From Betaproteobacteria bacterium (GTDB taxonomy: Bacteria; Pseudomonadota; Gammaproteobacteria; Burkholderiales; Casimicrobiaceae), in assembly GCA_004293675.1 (NCBI GenBank), contig READ01000016.1:1-64000 (forward strand): DNA of 64,000 bases, in the 5' to 3' direction. A program made the position numbers and the translations under genes. The notes below the pieces were generated by a model. That model had not been told where the DNA came from, searched no databases, and saw only the letters and a list, made by a program, of their open reading frames with translations. Shown here in pieces: positions 47,348 to 56,754 of this stretch (its first letter is position 1; every line of letters begins with the position of its first letter).

Positions 47348-49573
47348 CTACTTGTAGAGCACGTTGGGCAGCCACATACCGATTTGTGGGAAGGTATAGA
47401 GCAATACCAACGCTACTACTTGAATCGCCATGAACGGCATCATGCCGGCAAAGATTTGGTTCAAGGTGACGTGCGGTGGCGCGACGCCTTTCAAGTAGAA
47501 CGCGGCCATCGCCACCGGCGGCGACAAGAACGCGGTTTGCAAATTGAGCGCCACCAGCAATCCAAAAAACAGCGGATCAACGCCGAACTTTGCAAGCAAC
47601 GGAATGAAGATCGGCATGAAGATCACGATGATCTCAGTCCATTCGAGCGGCCATCCGAGGATGAAGATGATGAACTGTGAAAGGATCAAAAACTGAGTCG
47701 TCGTCAAACCCAACGACAGCACCCACTTCTCGATCACCTCTTGGCCGCCCAATAATGCAAAGGCCGCCGAGAAGATTGACGAACCCACGAAAAGCCAACA
47801 TACCATGGCTGAGGTCTTGGCCGTGAGAAACACGGATTCGCTCAAGACGTTTTGCAAACGCACTTGGACCGTGGCCAGCGCGCACCAGAGGGCAAACGCC
47901 GCCATCGAAATCCATCCCAACCACATCGGCACGCTGCTCGTAATGAATTCTGTTTTGAGTAGCGTGAACCAGACGATCGATGCAAAGATCAAAAGCCAGA
48001 AAGGTATCCACGTTCGCAAAATTTTGGCGCGCTCTGCCGACGGTTTGGCCGCCGCCAAATAGCACGCGGCCAGCACAAATCCGCCGATGGATCCGATGGC
48101 CGCAGCCTCAGTCGGTGTGGCGAGGCCAAACACGATCGAGCCCAGCACGGCGAGAATCATGAACGCCAACGGAAAGAATGACTCGAGCAGCAGCTTGTAA
48201 ATCTCGAAGCGCTGCCAGTTAAGGATCGCGTAAAACCCTGCGAGGCAGGCCACAATCACGCTCAAAACGATCCAGAACCATGTGGGTGTGGGTAGTGTGG
48301 CTTGAGCAGCAGGCGCGGTCGACGTCGGCTTCGCTGTGTCGGCTTTGGCGACGGGTGCGTCGGTCGCTGGTGTCGCCACGGTCGCGGTCGTTGCGGCGGC
48401 GCCAGGCGGCTCTTTCACGCCGTCAGCGGGCGGTTCCTTCAAGCCGTCGACGGGGGGCTCCTTCACCCCTTCGCTGGCCGCTGCAGGTGGTTCTTTCAAG
48501 CCGTCAGTGGCGGCAGGCTCTTGCAGGCCGCCCGACACGGTGGCGGAGCTACCCGTGCCCGATGACGCCGCGCCCATCTCGACCAGTCCGCCGGAATCGA
48601 CAACCGCGTCGGGTGTGGTGACAGACTTATGAATCATCGCCAAAAGTGCGAACGCCAAAATCGCCGGAAGCAGGGCGACCAGAGCCTGCTTCAACACCGA
48701 ACGTGACGGGAGTTTGAGCGCACGGTCTTTGCCAATCGAGCTCAACAGCGCGGGCAGGGCGAGCTTCGTGCCACTAGCGGACACGGCCGCCGCAGTAGGC
48801 GACAACGCAACCGTACGCTCGGCCATAGGTAACGGTGGTGCCAGATGGGGCTTCCACCAAGCCACGACAACCACATAAAGAATGTAGAGAAACGCCAGCA
48901 TCAGACCGGGGAAAAATGCACCGGCGTAGAGCTGGACCACCGACACACCGGCGGTAGCACCGTAAACGATCAACATCACCGATGGCGGAATCAAAATACC
49001 CAAACAGCCGCCCGCTGTGATGGCACCCGCCGACAGTTTGATGTCGTAACCAGCGCGCATCATCGCTGGCAGGGCCAGCAAACCCATCAGCGTTACGACG
49101 GCACCAACAATGCCCGTGGCGGTGGCAAAAATGGCGCAGGTGACGAGCGTAGCAACCGCAAGAGAGCCGGGCACTCGAGCCAAAGCTAGGTGCAACGATT
49201 TAAAAAGTTTTTCAATCAGATTCGCGCGCTCAACCAAGTAGCCCATGAACACGAATAGCGGAATCGAAATCAGCACTTCGTTGGTCATCACACCGTAGGT
49301 TCGCTGCACCATCAAGTCAAGCGTGTGGTTGATCGCAACCGTTGGATTGCCGCCCTTTTGAGCGTAGTAGGCGATAAACGCGAAGATCACGCCCATGCCC
49401 ATGAGCGTGAATGCCGTTGGGAAACCCAACATGATCGCCACCACGACCAGCGAGAGCATCAATAGGCCATAGTGCCCCAGCGACATGCTGCTCCATGGCA
49501 TGAACACGATGGATGGCAAAGCGATCATCGCCATGATGATGAGACCGAACCAGAGTTCTTTTTTGATTTTCAT
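47348..49573 (-). CDS. TRAP transporter large permease with KEPP-repeat insert
   Basis: A 741-residue DctM-type permease, far longer than the usual 430-450. The N-terminal half is canonical (GGCLGILIPPSVMLIVYGATAG). Residues about 315-430 form a low-complexity insert with five degenerate GLKEPP/GVKEPP repeats and an Ala/Thr/Pro-rich stretch, encoded by imperfect tandem DNA repeats around 48410-48540. The C-terminal half resumes with membrane segments, GLATPTEAAAIGSIGGF and the conserved end. The reading frame is open throughout, so it is an expansion, not a break. It lies 13 bases after the dctQ gene. Confidence 0.88.
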   Translation of the reverse strand: MKIKKELWFGLIIMAMIALPSIVFMPWSSMSLGHYGLLMLSLVVVAIMLGFPTAFTLMGMGVIFAFIAYYAQKGGNPTVAINHTLDLMVQRTYGVMTNEVLISIPLFVFMGYLVERANLIEKLFKSLHLALARVPGSLAVATLVTCAIFATATGIVGAVVTLMGLLALPAMMRAGYDIKLSAGAITAGGCLGILIPPSVMLIVYGATAGVSVVQLYAGAFFPGLMLAFLYILYVVVVAWWKPHLAPPLPMAERTVALSPTAAAVSASGTKLALPALLSSIGKDRALKLPSRSVLKQALVALLPAILAFALLAMIHKSVTTPDAVVDSGGLVEMGAASSGTGSSATVSGGLQEPAATDGLKEPPAAASEGVKEPPVDGLKEPPADGVKEPPGAAATTATVATPATDAPVAKADTAKPTSTAPAAQATLPTPTWFWIVLSVIVACLAGFYAILNWQRFEIYKLLLESFFPLAFMILAVLGSIVFGLATPTEAAAIGSIGGFVLAACYLAAAKPSAERAKILRTWIPFWLLIFASIVWFTLLKTEFITSSVPMWLGWISMAAFALWCALATVQVRLQNVLSESVFLTAKTSAMVCWLFVGSSIFSAAFALLGGQEVIEKWVLSLGLTTTQFLILSQFIIFILGWPLEWTEIIVIFMPIFIPLLAKFGVDPLFFGLLVALNLQTAFLSPPVAMAAFYLKGVAPPHVTLNQIFAGMMPFMAIQVVALVLLYTFPQIGMWLPNVLYK

Positions 49574-49586
49574 TGTTGTCGTCCGG

Positions 49587-50171
49587 TTACTTGGTTTCGG
49601 CGGTGTGCGAGCTCACCATGGCTTTGAGCTTGTCGACGTCGACTTCTTCGACGTCGTCTTCTCGGGACGGCCACTGTCCGGTTTGCAAGCAAACAATGCA
49701 GCGCACGATTTCAACGAAGCCTTGAAGGAGCAACAGGGCACCAGCAATCGGGATGACGGCTTTGAATGGATAAATGGGCGGGCCGTTGGCGGCGATCGAT
49801 GAATGCTCGTTTTGCGCGAGCGAGGTTTGGAAAAAATCCCAACCAGCGTAGACCATCGCAACGATCCCACCGATGAAAAATAGGATGTAGAGGATCAGAT
49901 CAAAAAACGCCTGGGTACGAGCCTCGAAGAAACCGTACAACACATCGCCGCGAACGTGTCCGTTTTTCGACAACGTGTATGCGCCAGCCATCATAAACAA
50001 CAAGCCGTAGAGCATGTTGCTCGCGTCCATCACCCACGGATGGGGGTTGGTGAGCACATAGCGGCTAAAGACTTCCCAGCCGATAAGCAAGGTGAGCGCG
50101 ACGATCGACCAAGCACACAACTGTCCCACTTTCGTGGATATTTTGTCGACGGTGAGAAGAAGTTTTTGCAT
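49587..50171 (-). CDS. TRAP transporter small permease (DctQ type)
   Basis: A 194-residue membrane protein with four transmembrane segments and an Asp/Glu/Val-rich tail. The start is the ATG at 50171 (MQKLLLTVDKIST). WEVFSRYVLTNPHPWVMDASN is the family-typical first loop. It is followed by the enlarged DctM and preceded by a half REP palindrome (50190-50217) and a terminator that separate it from dctP. Confidence 0.9.
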   Translation of the reverse strand: MQKLLLTVDKISTKVGQLCAWSIVALTLLIGWEVFSRYVLTNPHPWVMDASNMLYGLLFMMAGAYTLSKNGHVRGDVLYGFFEARTQAFFDLILYILFFIGGIVAMVYAGWDFFQTSLAQNEHSSIAANGPPIYPFKAVIPIAGALLLLQGFVEIVRCIVCLQTGQWPSREDDVEEVDVDKLKAMVSSHTAETK

Positions 50172-50189
50172 GAGTGATGACCCGGTAAT

Positions 50190-50217
50190 GTAGGAGCGGT
50201 TCCACCGCGATGGTCGC
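50190..50217. repeat. Single REP half-palindrome
   Basis: GTAGGAGCGGTTCCACCGCG plus a few bases, the same head as the REP pair at 6-219, without an inverted partner. It lies 19 bases upstream of the dctQ start codon. Confidence 0.75.
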
Positions 50218-50283
50218 ATCAGAACTGCGTGTCACAGCGCGACCCATGTGTCTCGAGACAGATGCCGCAAACTGTCGCGGCGT

Positions 50284-50318
50284 AAAAAAGCCCCCGGCGA
50301 AATTGCGACGGGGGCTTT
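50284..50318 (-). terminator. Intrinsic terminator between dctP and dctQM
   Basis: Stem AAAGCCCCCG/CGGGGGCTTT with a run of six T on the minus strand. It lies 39 bases after the dctP stop, so the receptor is probably made in excess over the permeases. Confidence 0.85.
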
Positions 50319-50356
50319 GCTTCGTGTCGCAGCGGGCTACGACGCGGGTTGCCGTT

Positions 50357-51472
50357 CTACGCCTTCTTTGACGTTGCGTGACGGAATGCCATCTTGTAAT
50401 CCACTAGCGTGTCGTTTTGCCAACGGACGGCGCGCATTGCGAATTTCTCCATTGATTCATGCACTTTCTTGAACATTGGATTTTCAGCACCCTTCTTTTT
50501 GGTGATTTCGTCCCACGCTTTAAGCTGCGCTTGCAAAATCGCGTCGGGCGTCTTGTAGAACTTAACGCCGGCTTTTTGCAACTCAATGTAGTCGGTCGAG
50601 TAGCGATCGATGGCTTTCCAGCTCATCTCAGCGCTCGAGGCTTGCACTGCGCTGGCAATAACGGCCTTCAGATCGGCGGAAAGTGCGTTGTACTTCGTTT
50701 TGTTGAACAGGATTTCAAACTGTTCGGCGCTCTGGTGGAACGATTGCAACATGCAAACCTTCGACACGTCGGGGAAGCCTAACAAACGATCTGACGACGC
50801 GTTGTTGAACTCAGCCGCATCGAGTAGGCCGCGATCCATCGCCGCAACAATCTCACCGCCGGGGATCGCGTTAACCGCAGCACCCAGCGCTGTGAAAATG
50901 TCAATGGACAAGCCAACGGTGCGGAATTTGAGGCCTTTGAAATCTTCAACCTTGGTCACTGGCTTCTTGAACCAACCCAGTGGTTGCGTTGGCATCGGCC
51001 CGTACACGAATGATTGAACGTCAAGGTTCAAGCCTTTGTAAATTTCGTCAAGCAGCGCTTTACCGCCGCCGTACTCGTGCCATGCGAGCACCATGTTGGG
51101 ATCCATACCGAATGCAGGTCCCGAACCCCAAAGCGCCATAGCGGAGTTTTTGCCGTACCAGTAGGCGAGTACGCCGTGACCGCCATCGAGCGTGCCTTTG
51201 GCTACGGCGTCGATCAGGTCAAATGCTTTTACGACTGCGCCAGAAGGCAGCACGTCGATCTTTAAGCGCCCCGACGACATATCGTTCACTTTTTTTGCGA
51301 AGTCAAGCGCGTACTCGTGGAAGATGTCCTTGGCGGGCCAAGTCGACTGCCAACGGAACGAAATCGGCGTTTGCGCAACCGACATCATTGGCGCAGCGCC
51401 AACGACTGCGCCGCCAGCGATGGTGGCGGCTTTCAAAAATTTACGGCGATTGGTGGTGTTGTCTTGTGACAT
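50357..51472 (-). CDS. TRAP transporter periplasmic solute receptor (DctP type)
   Basis: A 371-residue exported receptor with a twin-arginine signal (NRRKFLKAATIAGGAVVGAAP). Blocks typical of the mannitol/chloroaromatic TRAP subgroup are present: RWQSTWPAKDIFHEYALDFAKKV, GGHGVLAYWYGKNSA, MPTQPLGWFKKPV and FRTVGLSIDIFTALGAAV. It precedes dctQ and dctM on the same strand after an intervening terminator. The ligand is probably an organic anion; not resolved. Confidence 0.93.
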   Translation of the reverse strand: MSQDNTTNRRKFLKAATIAGGAVVGAAPMMSVAQTPISFRWQSTWPAKDIFHEYALDFAKKVNDMSSGRLKIDVLPSGAVVKAFDLIDAVAKGTLDGGHGVLAYWYGKNSAMALWGSGPAFGMDPNMVLAWHEYGGGKALLDEIYKGLNLDVQSFVYGPMPTQPLGWFKKPVTKVEDFKGLKFRTVGLSIDIFTALGAAVNAIPGGEIVAAMDRGLLDAAEFNNASSDRLLGFPDVSKVCMLQSFHQSAEQFEILFNKTKYNALSADLKAVIASAVQASSAEMSWKAIDRYSTDYIELQKAGVKFYKTPDAILQAQLKAWDEITKKKGAENPMFKKVHESMEKFAMRAVRWQNDTLVDYKMAFRHATSKKA

Positions 51473-51665
51473 GGTGTCCTCTCTCCTTGGGTGGTGACAA
51501 ATTTGTAATGCAGCGAATTGTCAAAGCTGTTGCTCGATATGTCGTCAGGGCTTACCCGCGAGCTAGTGGAAACCTATTCCATTTTTTGAAACTTCGGTTG
51601 TTGGTCACGCTGTGGCAGCAAACTGACAGCTTAGCTAAGTGTTCAACATAAATGCACGGTACAGA

Positions 51666-54600
51666 TCAATGAAAATCATGTGAGCTCACACTCAATGCGC
51701 CTAGAAGGTGCGACGCATCTTCAAGGTGTTTAGCGATTAGGTGTGTGATGGGGCCTTGGTGCTCAAGCGTGCCGTGCACGATCAACATACGCGCAGCTAC
51801 CAGCGATCTACGTTCGCTTGCAACATCGGCCAATGCTTTCCACACAACAACATTGGTGTTTCCTGTTTCGTCTTCCAACGTGACAAACGTCACGCCGCTA
51901 GCCGTGCCGGGGCGCTGTCGACAGGTGACCAATCCGGCCACGCGAATGTGACGACCCGACGGCGTTTTGATGAGATCGCTAGCGCAATGAATGCCGCGCA
52001 ACTTAGGGCGAAGCAGTTCAAGCGGATGGCGGCGCAGCGTGAGTCCGGTGCTTCGATAATCGGCGATTACATCTTGGTTTTCATTCAGTGGATTGAGTGT
52101 GATGAATTCATCATCGTCGGGTACGTCCGCAAGCGGCAAATCGCTGATTGCCGTTGCGCTGGCCTCCCATAAGGTTGCGATTCGGTGACCTGAGATTGAG
52201 CGCAGGGCGTCAGCGTTGGCCAGCGCTTTCATGTCGCCTTGATCGAGCGCTGCTCGTGCCATCAGATCGCGCAAATTTGTGAAGGTGCGATCGCTTCGAG
52301 CGCTAACGATTCGCTCGGCAGCGACCTGTGACAATCCGCTCACAAGCCGAAAGCCTAACCGCAATTTGGCGAGCGCTTCGTTGCCGAAAGGTACGCTCGA
52401 TTCCCATTGACTTTCGTTGATGTCAATCGGCAAAACGTTGACACCATTTCGCCGAGCGTCTTGCGTGAGCTGCGAAGGCGAATAAAAACCCATCGGCTGT
52501 GAATTGAGCAGCGCGCAGCAAAACACGGCGGGGTGATGATGTTTGATCCACGCTGATGCATAGACCAATAGCGCAAAGCTTGCGGCGTGGCTTTCTGGAA
52601 ATCCGTAGGTGCCGAAGCCTTGAATTTGCGCGTAAATCGAGCGGGCGAAATCCATGTTGTAGCCATTGGCGAGCATGCCATCGGTGAGTTTTTGTTCGAG
52701 ATGACCGAGCCCACCTTTGCGCTTCCATGCAGCCATCGCGCGGCGTAGCTGATCGGCTTCACCCGCAGTAAAGCCCGCAGCCACCATAGCCAGCTGCATG
52801 ACTTGTTCTTGAAAAATGGGAATGCCGAGTGTGCGCTTTAATACCTCTTTGACGGCGGCTGATGGATATTCAACTTTTTCAATACCTTGCCGACGTTTTA
52901 AATACGGATGCACCATGCCGCCTTGAATCGGTCCGGGTCGAACGATCGCAACCTCGACCACCAAATCAAAATAATTGCGCGGCTTGAGTCGCGGCAACAT
53001 ATTCATTTGCGCTCGCGATTCCAATTGAAATACGCCAGTACTTTCACCGCGACATAGCATGTCGTAAACGGCTTTATCTTCGGCGGGAATGTCTTGCAAA
53101 CGAAACGATTGATTACGCTGTAGGCCAATTAAATCAAGGGCTCTGCGAATGCACGAAAGCATGCCAAGCCCCAGCACGTCGACTTTCATGAGCCCCAACG
53201 CATCGATATCGTCTTTATCCCACTGAATCACCGTACGATCGGGCATGCTTGCGTTTTCAATGGGCACGAGCCGGTCTAAGCGCTCACGCGCGATCACAAA
53301 ACCGCCAGGGTGCTGCGACAGATGACGAGGGAACCCGTGAATCGTATGCACGTTTTCAATGAGCTGCTTGATGCGACGAAGCTTTGGATCAAAACCGATC
53401 TCAGCTAACCGCAAGTCGAGGTCAGTTTTTTTGTCCCACCACGTCAAATTTTTAGAAATACGATCGAGCTGTTCTAGAGAAAAGCCGAGTGCTTTTCCGA
53501 TGTCTCGTATCGCGCCTTTGGTGCGATAGGCTGAAACAGCAGCGCATAGTGCAGCGCGCTCACGCCCATACTTTTTATAGATGTATTGAATAACCTCTTC
53601 ACGGCGTTGATGTTCAAAATCGACGTCAATATCGGGCGGTTCGTTGCGCTCCTTTGAAATGAATCGCTCAAAGAGCATGCTCATTCGAGCGGGATCCACT
53701 TCGGTAATGTGTAGGCAATAGCAAACGGCTGAGTTGGCTGCAGAACCACGACCTTGGCACAAAATGTTTTGCGAACGCGCGAACTTGACGATGTCGTACA
53801 CCGTTAAAAAGAAAGGTTCGTAGTTGAGCTCGGCGATCAGTGCGAGCTCCTTTTCAATGAGTAGACTAGCCGTTTCGGGAATGCCATCCACATAGCGCTG
53901 CGTCGCACCAAGATAGGTTTGCTCTCGTAAATAACTCGCCGGCGTGTGTCCTGGCGGCACAATTTCTTCGGGGTATTCGTAGCGCAATTCATCGAGCGAA
54001 AACGGGCATTGACTTGCGATAAACGTTGACTCAATGAGCAGCTCCAATGGATAGAGATGCGTGAGCGCTTTGAGTGGTCGAAGCACGCGCTCAGTGTTTT
54101 GATCGCATAGTTGACCCAACTGCGCAACCGTTTTTTTGTGAACGACCGAACACAAAATGTCGTGCAGCATCTTGCGCGATTTGTCGTGCATCACCACATC
54201 GCCCACAGCGACTATGGGCACGCCGTATTGCGCCGCCAATTGCTGCGATAGCGCAAAGCGCGTAGCGTCTGATTGGGTCAATAGCCTTGAATAGCCTAGC
54301 GCGCGGGGCAGGCGCCAAGTGTTTTGCAGCAACTGATGAATGGTGATCACATCGGGTGTTGCCTCGTTTTTTTGAGATAGCGAATCAGCGTTGTTAGCGA
54401 TGAGTATGGCGTAGCAATCCCGTAGGGCATCGAAATCACTGAGCCGAATTTGGTAGGCTCCCTTTTGCGTTCTCTGGCGTGCTTGCGTAATCAGTGCTGA
54501 CAAATCGCCGTAGCCGCGCCGCGTTTGCGCCAATAGGATTAACGTGTTGCCATCAATATCAAAGCTTGCGCCAACAATCAATTGAAGCGCACCACCCGCC

Positions 54601-54782
54601 TTGTTGATATCGAGCATTTCCAAATGCGCCCGCACCACGCCAGCAAGCGAGCATTCGTCCACGATGGCAATGGCCCGATAGCCCAATTGCGCAGCGGTTC
54701 GCACCATTTCTTCAGCGTGTGACGCGCCGATTTGAAAGCTGAAATTGCTACGAGCAAAAAGTTCTGCGTAAGTAGTTTGCAT
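51666..54782 (-). CDS. dnaE2: Error-prone DNA polymerase DnaE2
   Basis: A 1038-residue C-family polymerase used in translesion synthesis. An N-terminal PHP domain (YAELFARSNFSFQIGASHAEEMV), the catalytic PPDIDVDFEHQRREEVI, GRGSAANSAVCYCL, the FPESHAASFALLVYASAW block and a C-terminal OB fold mark DnaE2, and its shorter length distinguishes it from replicative DnaE1. It belongs to the imuA-imuB-dnaE2 cassette on this strand but is separated from imuB by a 533-base repeat-filled gap. No separate LexA box is seen before it. Confidence 0.95.
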   Translation of the reverse strand: MQTTYAELFARSNFSFQIGASHAEEMVRTAAQLGYRAIAIVDECSLAGVVRAHLEMLDINKAGGALQLIVGASFDIDGNTLILLAQTRRGYGDLSALITQARQRTQKGAYQIRLSDFDALRDCYAILIANNADSLSQKNEATPDVITIHQLLQNTWRLPRALGYSRLLTQSDATRFALSQQLAAQYGVPIVAVGDVVMHDKSRKMLHDILCSVVHKKTVAQLGQLCDQNTERVLRPLKALTHLYPLELLIESTFIASQCPFSLDELRYEYPEEIVPPGHTPASYLREQTYLGATQRYVDGIPETASLLIEKELALIAELNYEPFFLTVYDIVKFARSQNILCQGRGSAANSAVCYCLHITEVDPARMSMLFERFISKERNEPPDIDVDFEHQRREEVIQYIYKKYGRERAALCAAVSAYRTKGAIRDIGKALGFSLEQLDRISKNLTWWDKKTDLDLRLAEIGFDPKLRRIKQLIENVHTIHGFPRHLSQHPGGFVIARERLDRLVPIENASMPDRTVIQWDKDDIDALGLMKVDVLGLGMLSCIRRALDLIGLQRNQSFRLQDIPAEDKAVYDMLCRGESTGVFQLESRAQMNMLPRLKPRNYFDLVVEVAIVRPGPIQGGMVHPYLKRRQGIEKVEYPSAAVKEVLKRTLGIPIFQEQVMQLAMVAAGFTAGEADQLRRAMAAWKRKGGLGHLEQKLTDGMLANGYNMDFARSIYAQIQGFGTYGFPESHAASFALLVYASAWIKHHHPAVFCCALLNSQPMGFYSPSQLTQDARRNGVNVLPIDINESQWESSVPFGNEALAKLRLGFRLVSGLSQVAAERIVSARSDRTFTNLRDLMARAALDQGDMKALANADALRSISGHRIATLWEASATAISDLPLADVPDDDEFITLNPLNENQDVIADYRSTGLTLRRHPLELLRPKLRGIHCASDLIKTPSGRHIRVAGLVTCRQRPGTASGVTFVTLEDETGNTNVVVWKALADVASERRSLVAARMLIVHGTLEHQGPITHLIAKHLEDASHLLGALSVSSHDFH

Positions 54783-54786
54783 GGTG

Positions 54787-55309
54787 AGGACGAAATGACG
54801 ACGCGCCTTACGGCGCTAGGACGACGCAACCTTTTCGGTTGCTAGGACGCAAAGCTCGATTTGTACTGGTCTGCTTTTGCTCTTGGATACTCGTTGTTTT
54901 TTCTCATCTGATCTACGTTACTTAACACCAGCTCCGCAGGCTAGATTAAGGAGCAAACCCAGCATTTCGAAGCGCAACGTAATGCTGGGTTTTCAACCCA
55001 GCCTACGCTCTTCGTCACCCCGGCGCAGGCCGGGGCCCACGCCCGATCTCTCGCGTTGCTGGGGTCTAGGGCGTACCGGCCTGCGCCGGTATGACGAACC
55101 CAAAGGCGTGGATATTTGCCTGCGCCGCTATGGCTAGCATTTGCACAGTTGCGCTCCGATTTGAGTGCTGAGTCATATTGCGAAACAGCGTAGAAAAAAC
55201 AACGAGTATCCAAAACCACAAAATTAGATGGATACGAACCGAGCTTTGCGTCCTAGCCACCGAAAGGTTGCTTCGTCCTAGTTGCGAAGCAACGTCGTCA
55301 TCTCGTCCT
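54787..55309. repeat. Nested inverted-repeat element between imuB and dnaE2
   Basis: Two 118-base arms, 54787-54904 and 55192-55309, are inverted copies with strong similarity over their whole length. Matched blocks are 54816-54858 with 55240-55281 and 54885-54904 with 55192-55211 (exact). Each arm carries AGGACG units separated by small hairpins whose stems differ between arms but still pair (GCGCC/GGCGC against GTTGC/GCAAC). Inside, CGTCACCCCGGCGCAGGCCGG (55013-55033) pairs with 55076-55096, and AAACCCAGCATT pairs with AATGCTGGGTTT (54955-54992). The element ends 4 bases before the dnaE2 start and 6 bases after the imuB stop. No gene seen in it. Confidence 0.85.
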
Positions 55310-55315
55310 AAACGT

Positions 55316-56743
55316 TTACGCGAAGATGCCCTGTAGATACCAATCGTTTCGCAAGCGCTCTCTAAACACCCACAAGGCGCGATGATCGTGGGTGCGAGCG
55401 ATGTAGTAATCGCGCTGGGTTTCGGCCTGTCCGTCGGGTTGTGACCAGGCTTCAACGATGCGTTCTGGATTTCGTAAATGCACTGAATCGATGAAATGAT
55501 CGATTTCTTTTTTCGATAAGCTGCGCGGCGGATTGATGATCCAAATCGGCCGCAGCCTATTGTTTCGGGCTGTGTCGCTTGTGAACTCAGCGCGTGATTC
55601 GGGCAGGGCGTTGCTGTTGTGATGCGGTGAACTAAGCGACTGTGAGCCCATTCGTAATTTGAGGAGATGCAGGAGCGATTTCCAATTTTGATCGGTCTCT
55701 TGGTGTCGTTCGAATAAATCAGTTTCCACGAAGCGCAGTGAGTCAATACGCTCAACGGTTAATTCAATCCTAGAGACTTCGTGGGCGATGGGATTTCGCT
55801 CTAACCGAGCGTTAAGCAGACGCAGCCAATCGTTGGCCTTATAGATCGGTTGCGCCGCATCAACGGACAGAGCGGTGTGTTGAATACTGCCTTGGCGAAA
55901 TAGCCATTCGATGTGTTGTGTGGCAGCGGCACGGCTTTGCAGAAATTTTTCTTGGGATATCAGCAATTGCTCAACGCCAGGCATCCAGTGAGTCGATTCG
56001 CGTGCTAAATCCATGAACTCAACATGATCTTCGAAGCGCGTTAAGGGCTGCCAATACGCCAGCACTTCGTTGCGCTCACCGTAGGCTCGTGAAAGCGCAT
56101 TGATCGTTTCAACACCAAACCGTTTAGCGAGCGCAGACGTTGGTAATTTCCTGAGCGCACCGACGTGATGTAGGTTCAGTGCATGCCAATCCTCAATGCA
56201 TTGCGCCGAAAAATCGGTGCAATCAAACGCCAAGTCATCCAGCCACTCATCGATATGAGTTTCGACCAGCAGTTGCCGGTGCGCTCTAGAAAGCCAACGT
56301 GCGCCAGAAGCGGTCGGGGCAATTACGGTGTGCGCTCTAATGCGAAGCTGCGTGATCGTGTTTTGTACATGTTTTAGAAGCGCTTCGGCACCGTTAAACA
56401 ATTTGATCGATGCGCTGATGTCAAGCAAGGCACCGAAGCCCGATTGCAGGTGAATATTGGGCGTGTACGCTGCTAAATGCGCCGCCAATTGCTCTAACAG
56501 CGCGGTTTCTCGGAGCGGTTCGCGTGGCAGCGCAACCAAGCCATCGCACATGGCGTGAGCAGTAGCTAAGTTGATGTGATTGTGAATGCCGATTTTGGCA
56601 GCCATGCTGTTGCGCGCCACAATGTGGGTGCGTGCCGCTTCACGCTCGTAGACAACCACCGGGGCTGTTTCGACCAAGGCTCTTGAAAATGCTTGGAGTG
56701 GTAGCGCGGGAAGGTATAGGGCGAGCCAGAGCACAGCAATCAC
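55316..56743 (-). CDS. imuB: ImuB, inactive Y-family polymerase homologue
   Basis: A 475-residue Y-family-like protein of the mutasome. The N-terminus VLWLALYLPALPLQAF lacks the catalytic carboxylate motif of active Y polymerases, and LLDISASIKLFNG stands where SIDEAF would be, as known for ImuB. It acts as the hub joining ImuA, DnaE2 and the beta clamp. It starts 11 bases after imuA. A long nested repeat follows before dnaE2. Confidence 0.93.
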   Translation of the reverse strand: MIAVLWLALYLPALPLQAFSRALVETAPVVVYEREAARTHIVARNSMAAKIGIHNHINLATAHAMCDGLVALPREPLRETALLEQLAAHLAAYTPNIHLQSGFGALLDISASIKLFNGAEALLKHVQNTITQLRIRAHTVIAPTASGARWLSRAHRQLLVETHIDEWLDDLAFDCTDFSAQCIEDWHALNLHHVGALRKLPTSALAKRFGVETINALSRAYGERNEVLAYWQPLTRFEDHVEFMDLARESTHWMPGVEQLLISQEKFLQSRAAATQHIEWLFRQGSIQHTALSVDAAQPIYKANDWLRLLNARLERNPIAHEVSRIELTVERIDSLRFVETDLFERHQETDQNWKSLLHLLKLRMGSQSLSSPHHNSNALPESRAEFTSDTARNNRLRPIWIINPPRSLSKKEIDHFIDSVHLRNPERIVEAWSQPDGQAETQRDYYIARTHDHRALWVFRERLRNDWYLQGIFA

Positions 56744-56754
56744 AGCAGCAAGGT

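Noticed and set aside
54787-55309. Nested repeat as an insertion sequence or CRISPR array
   Set aside because: It has no transposase frame, the arms occur once each, and there are no regularly spaced direct repeats with unique spacers.
55066-55755. Minus-strand 229-codon frame across the repeat and the imuB end
   Set aside because: It runs over the nested repeat and out of frame within imuB, with no family features.
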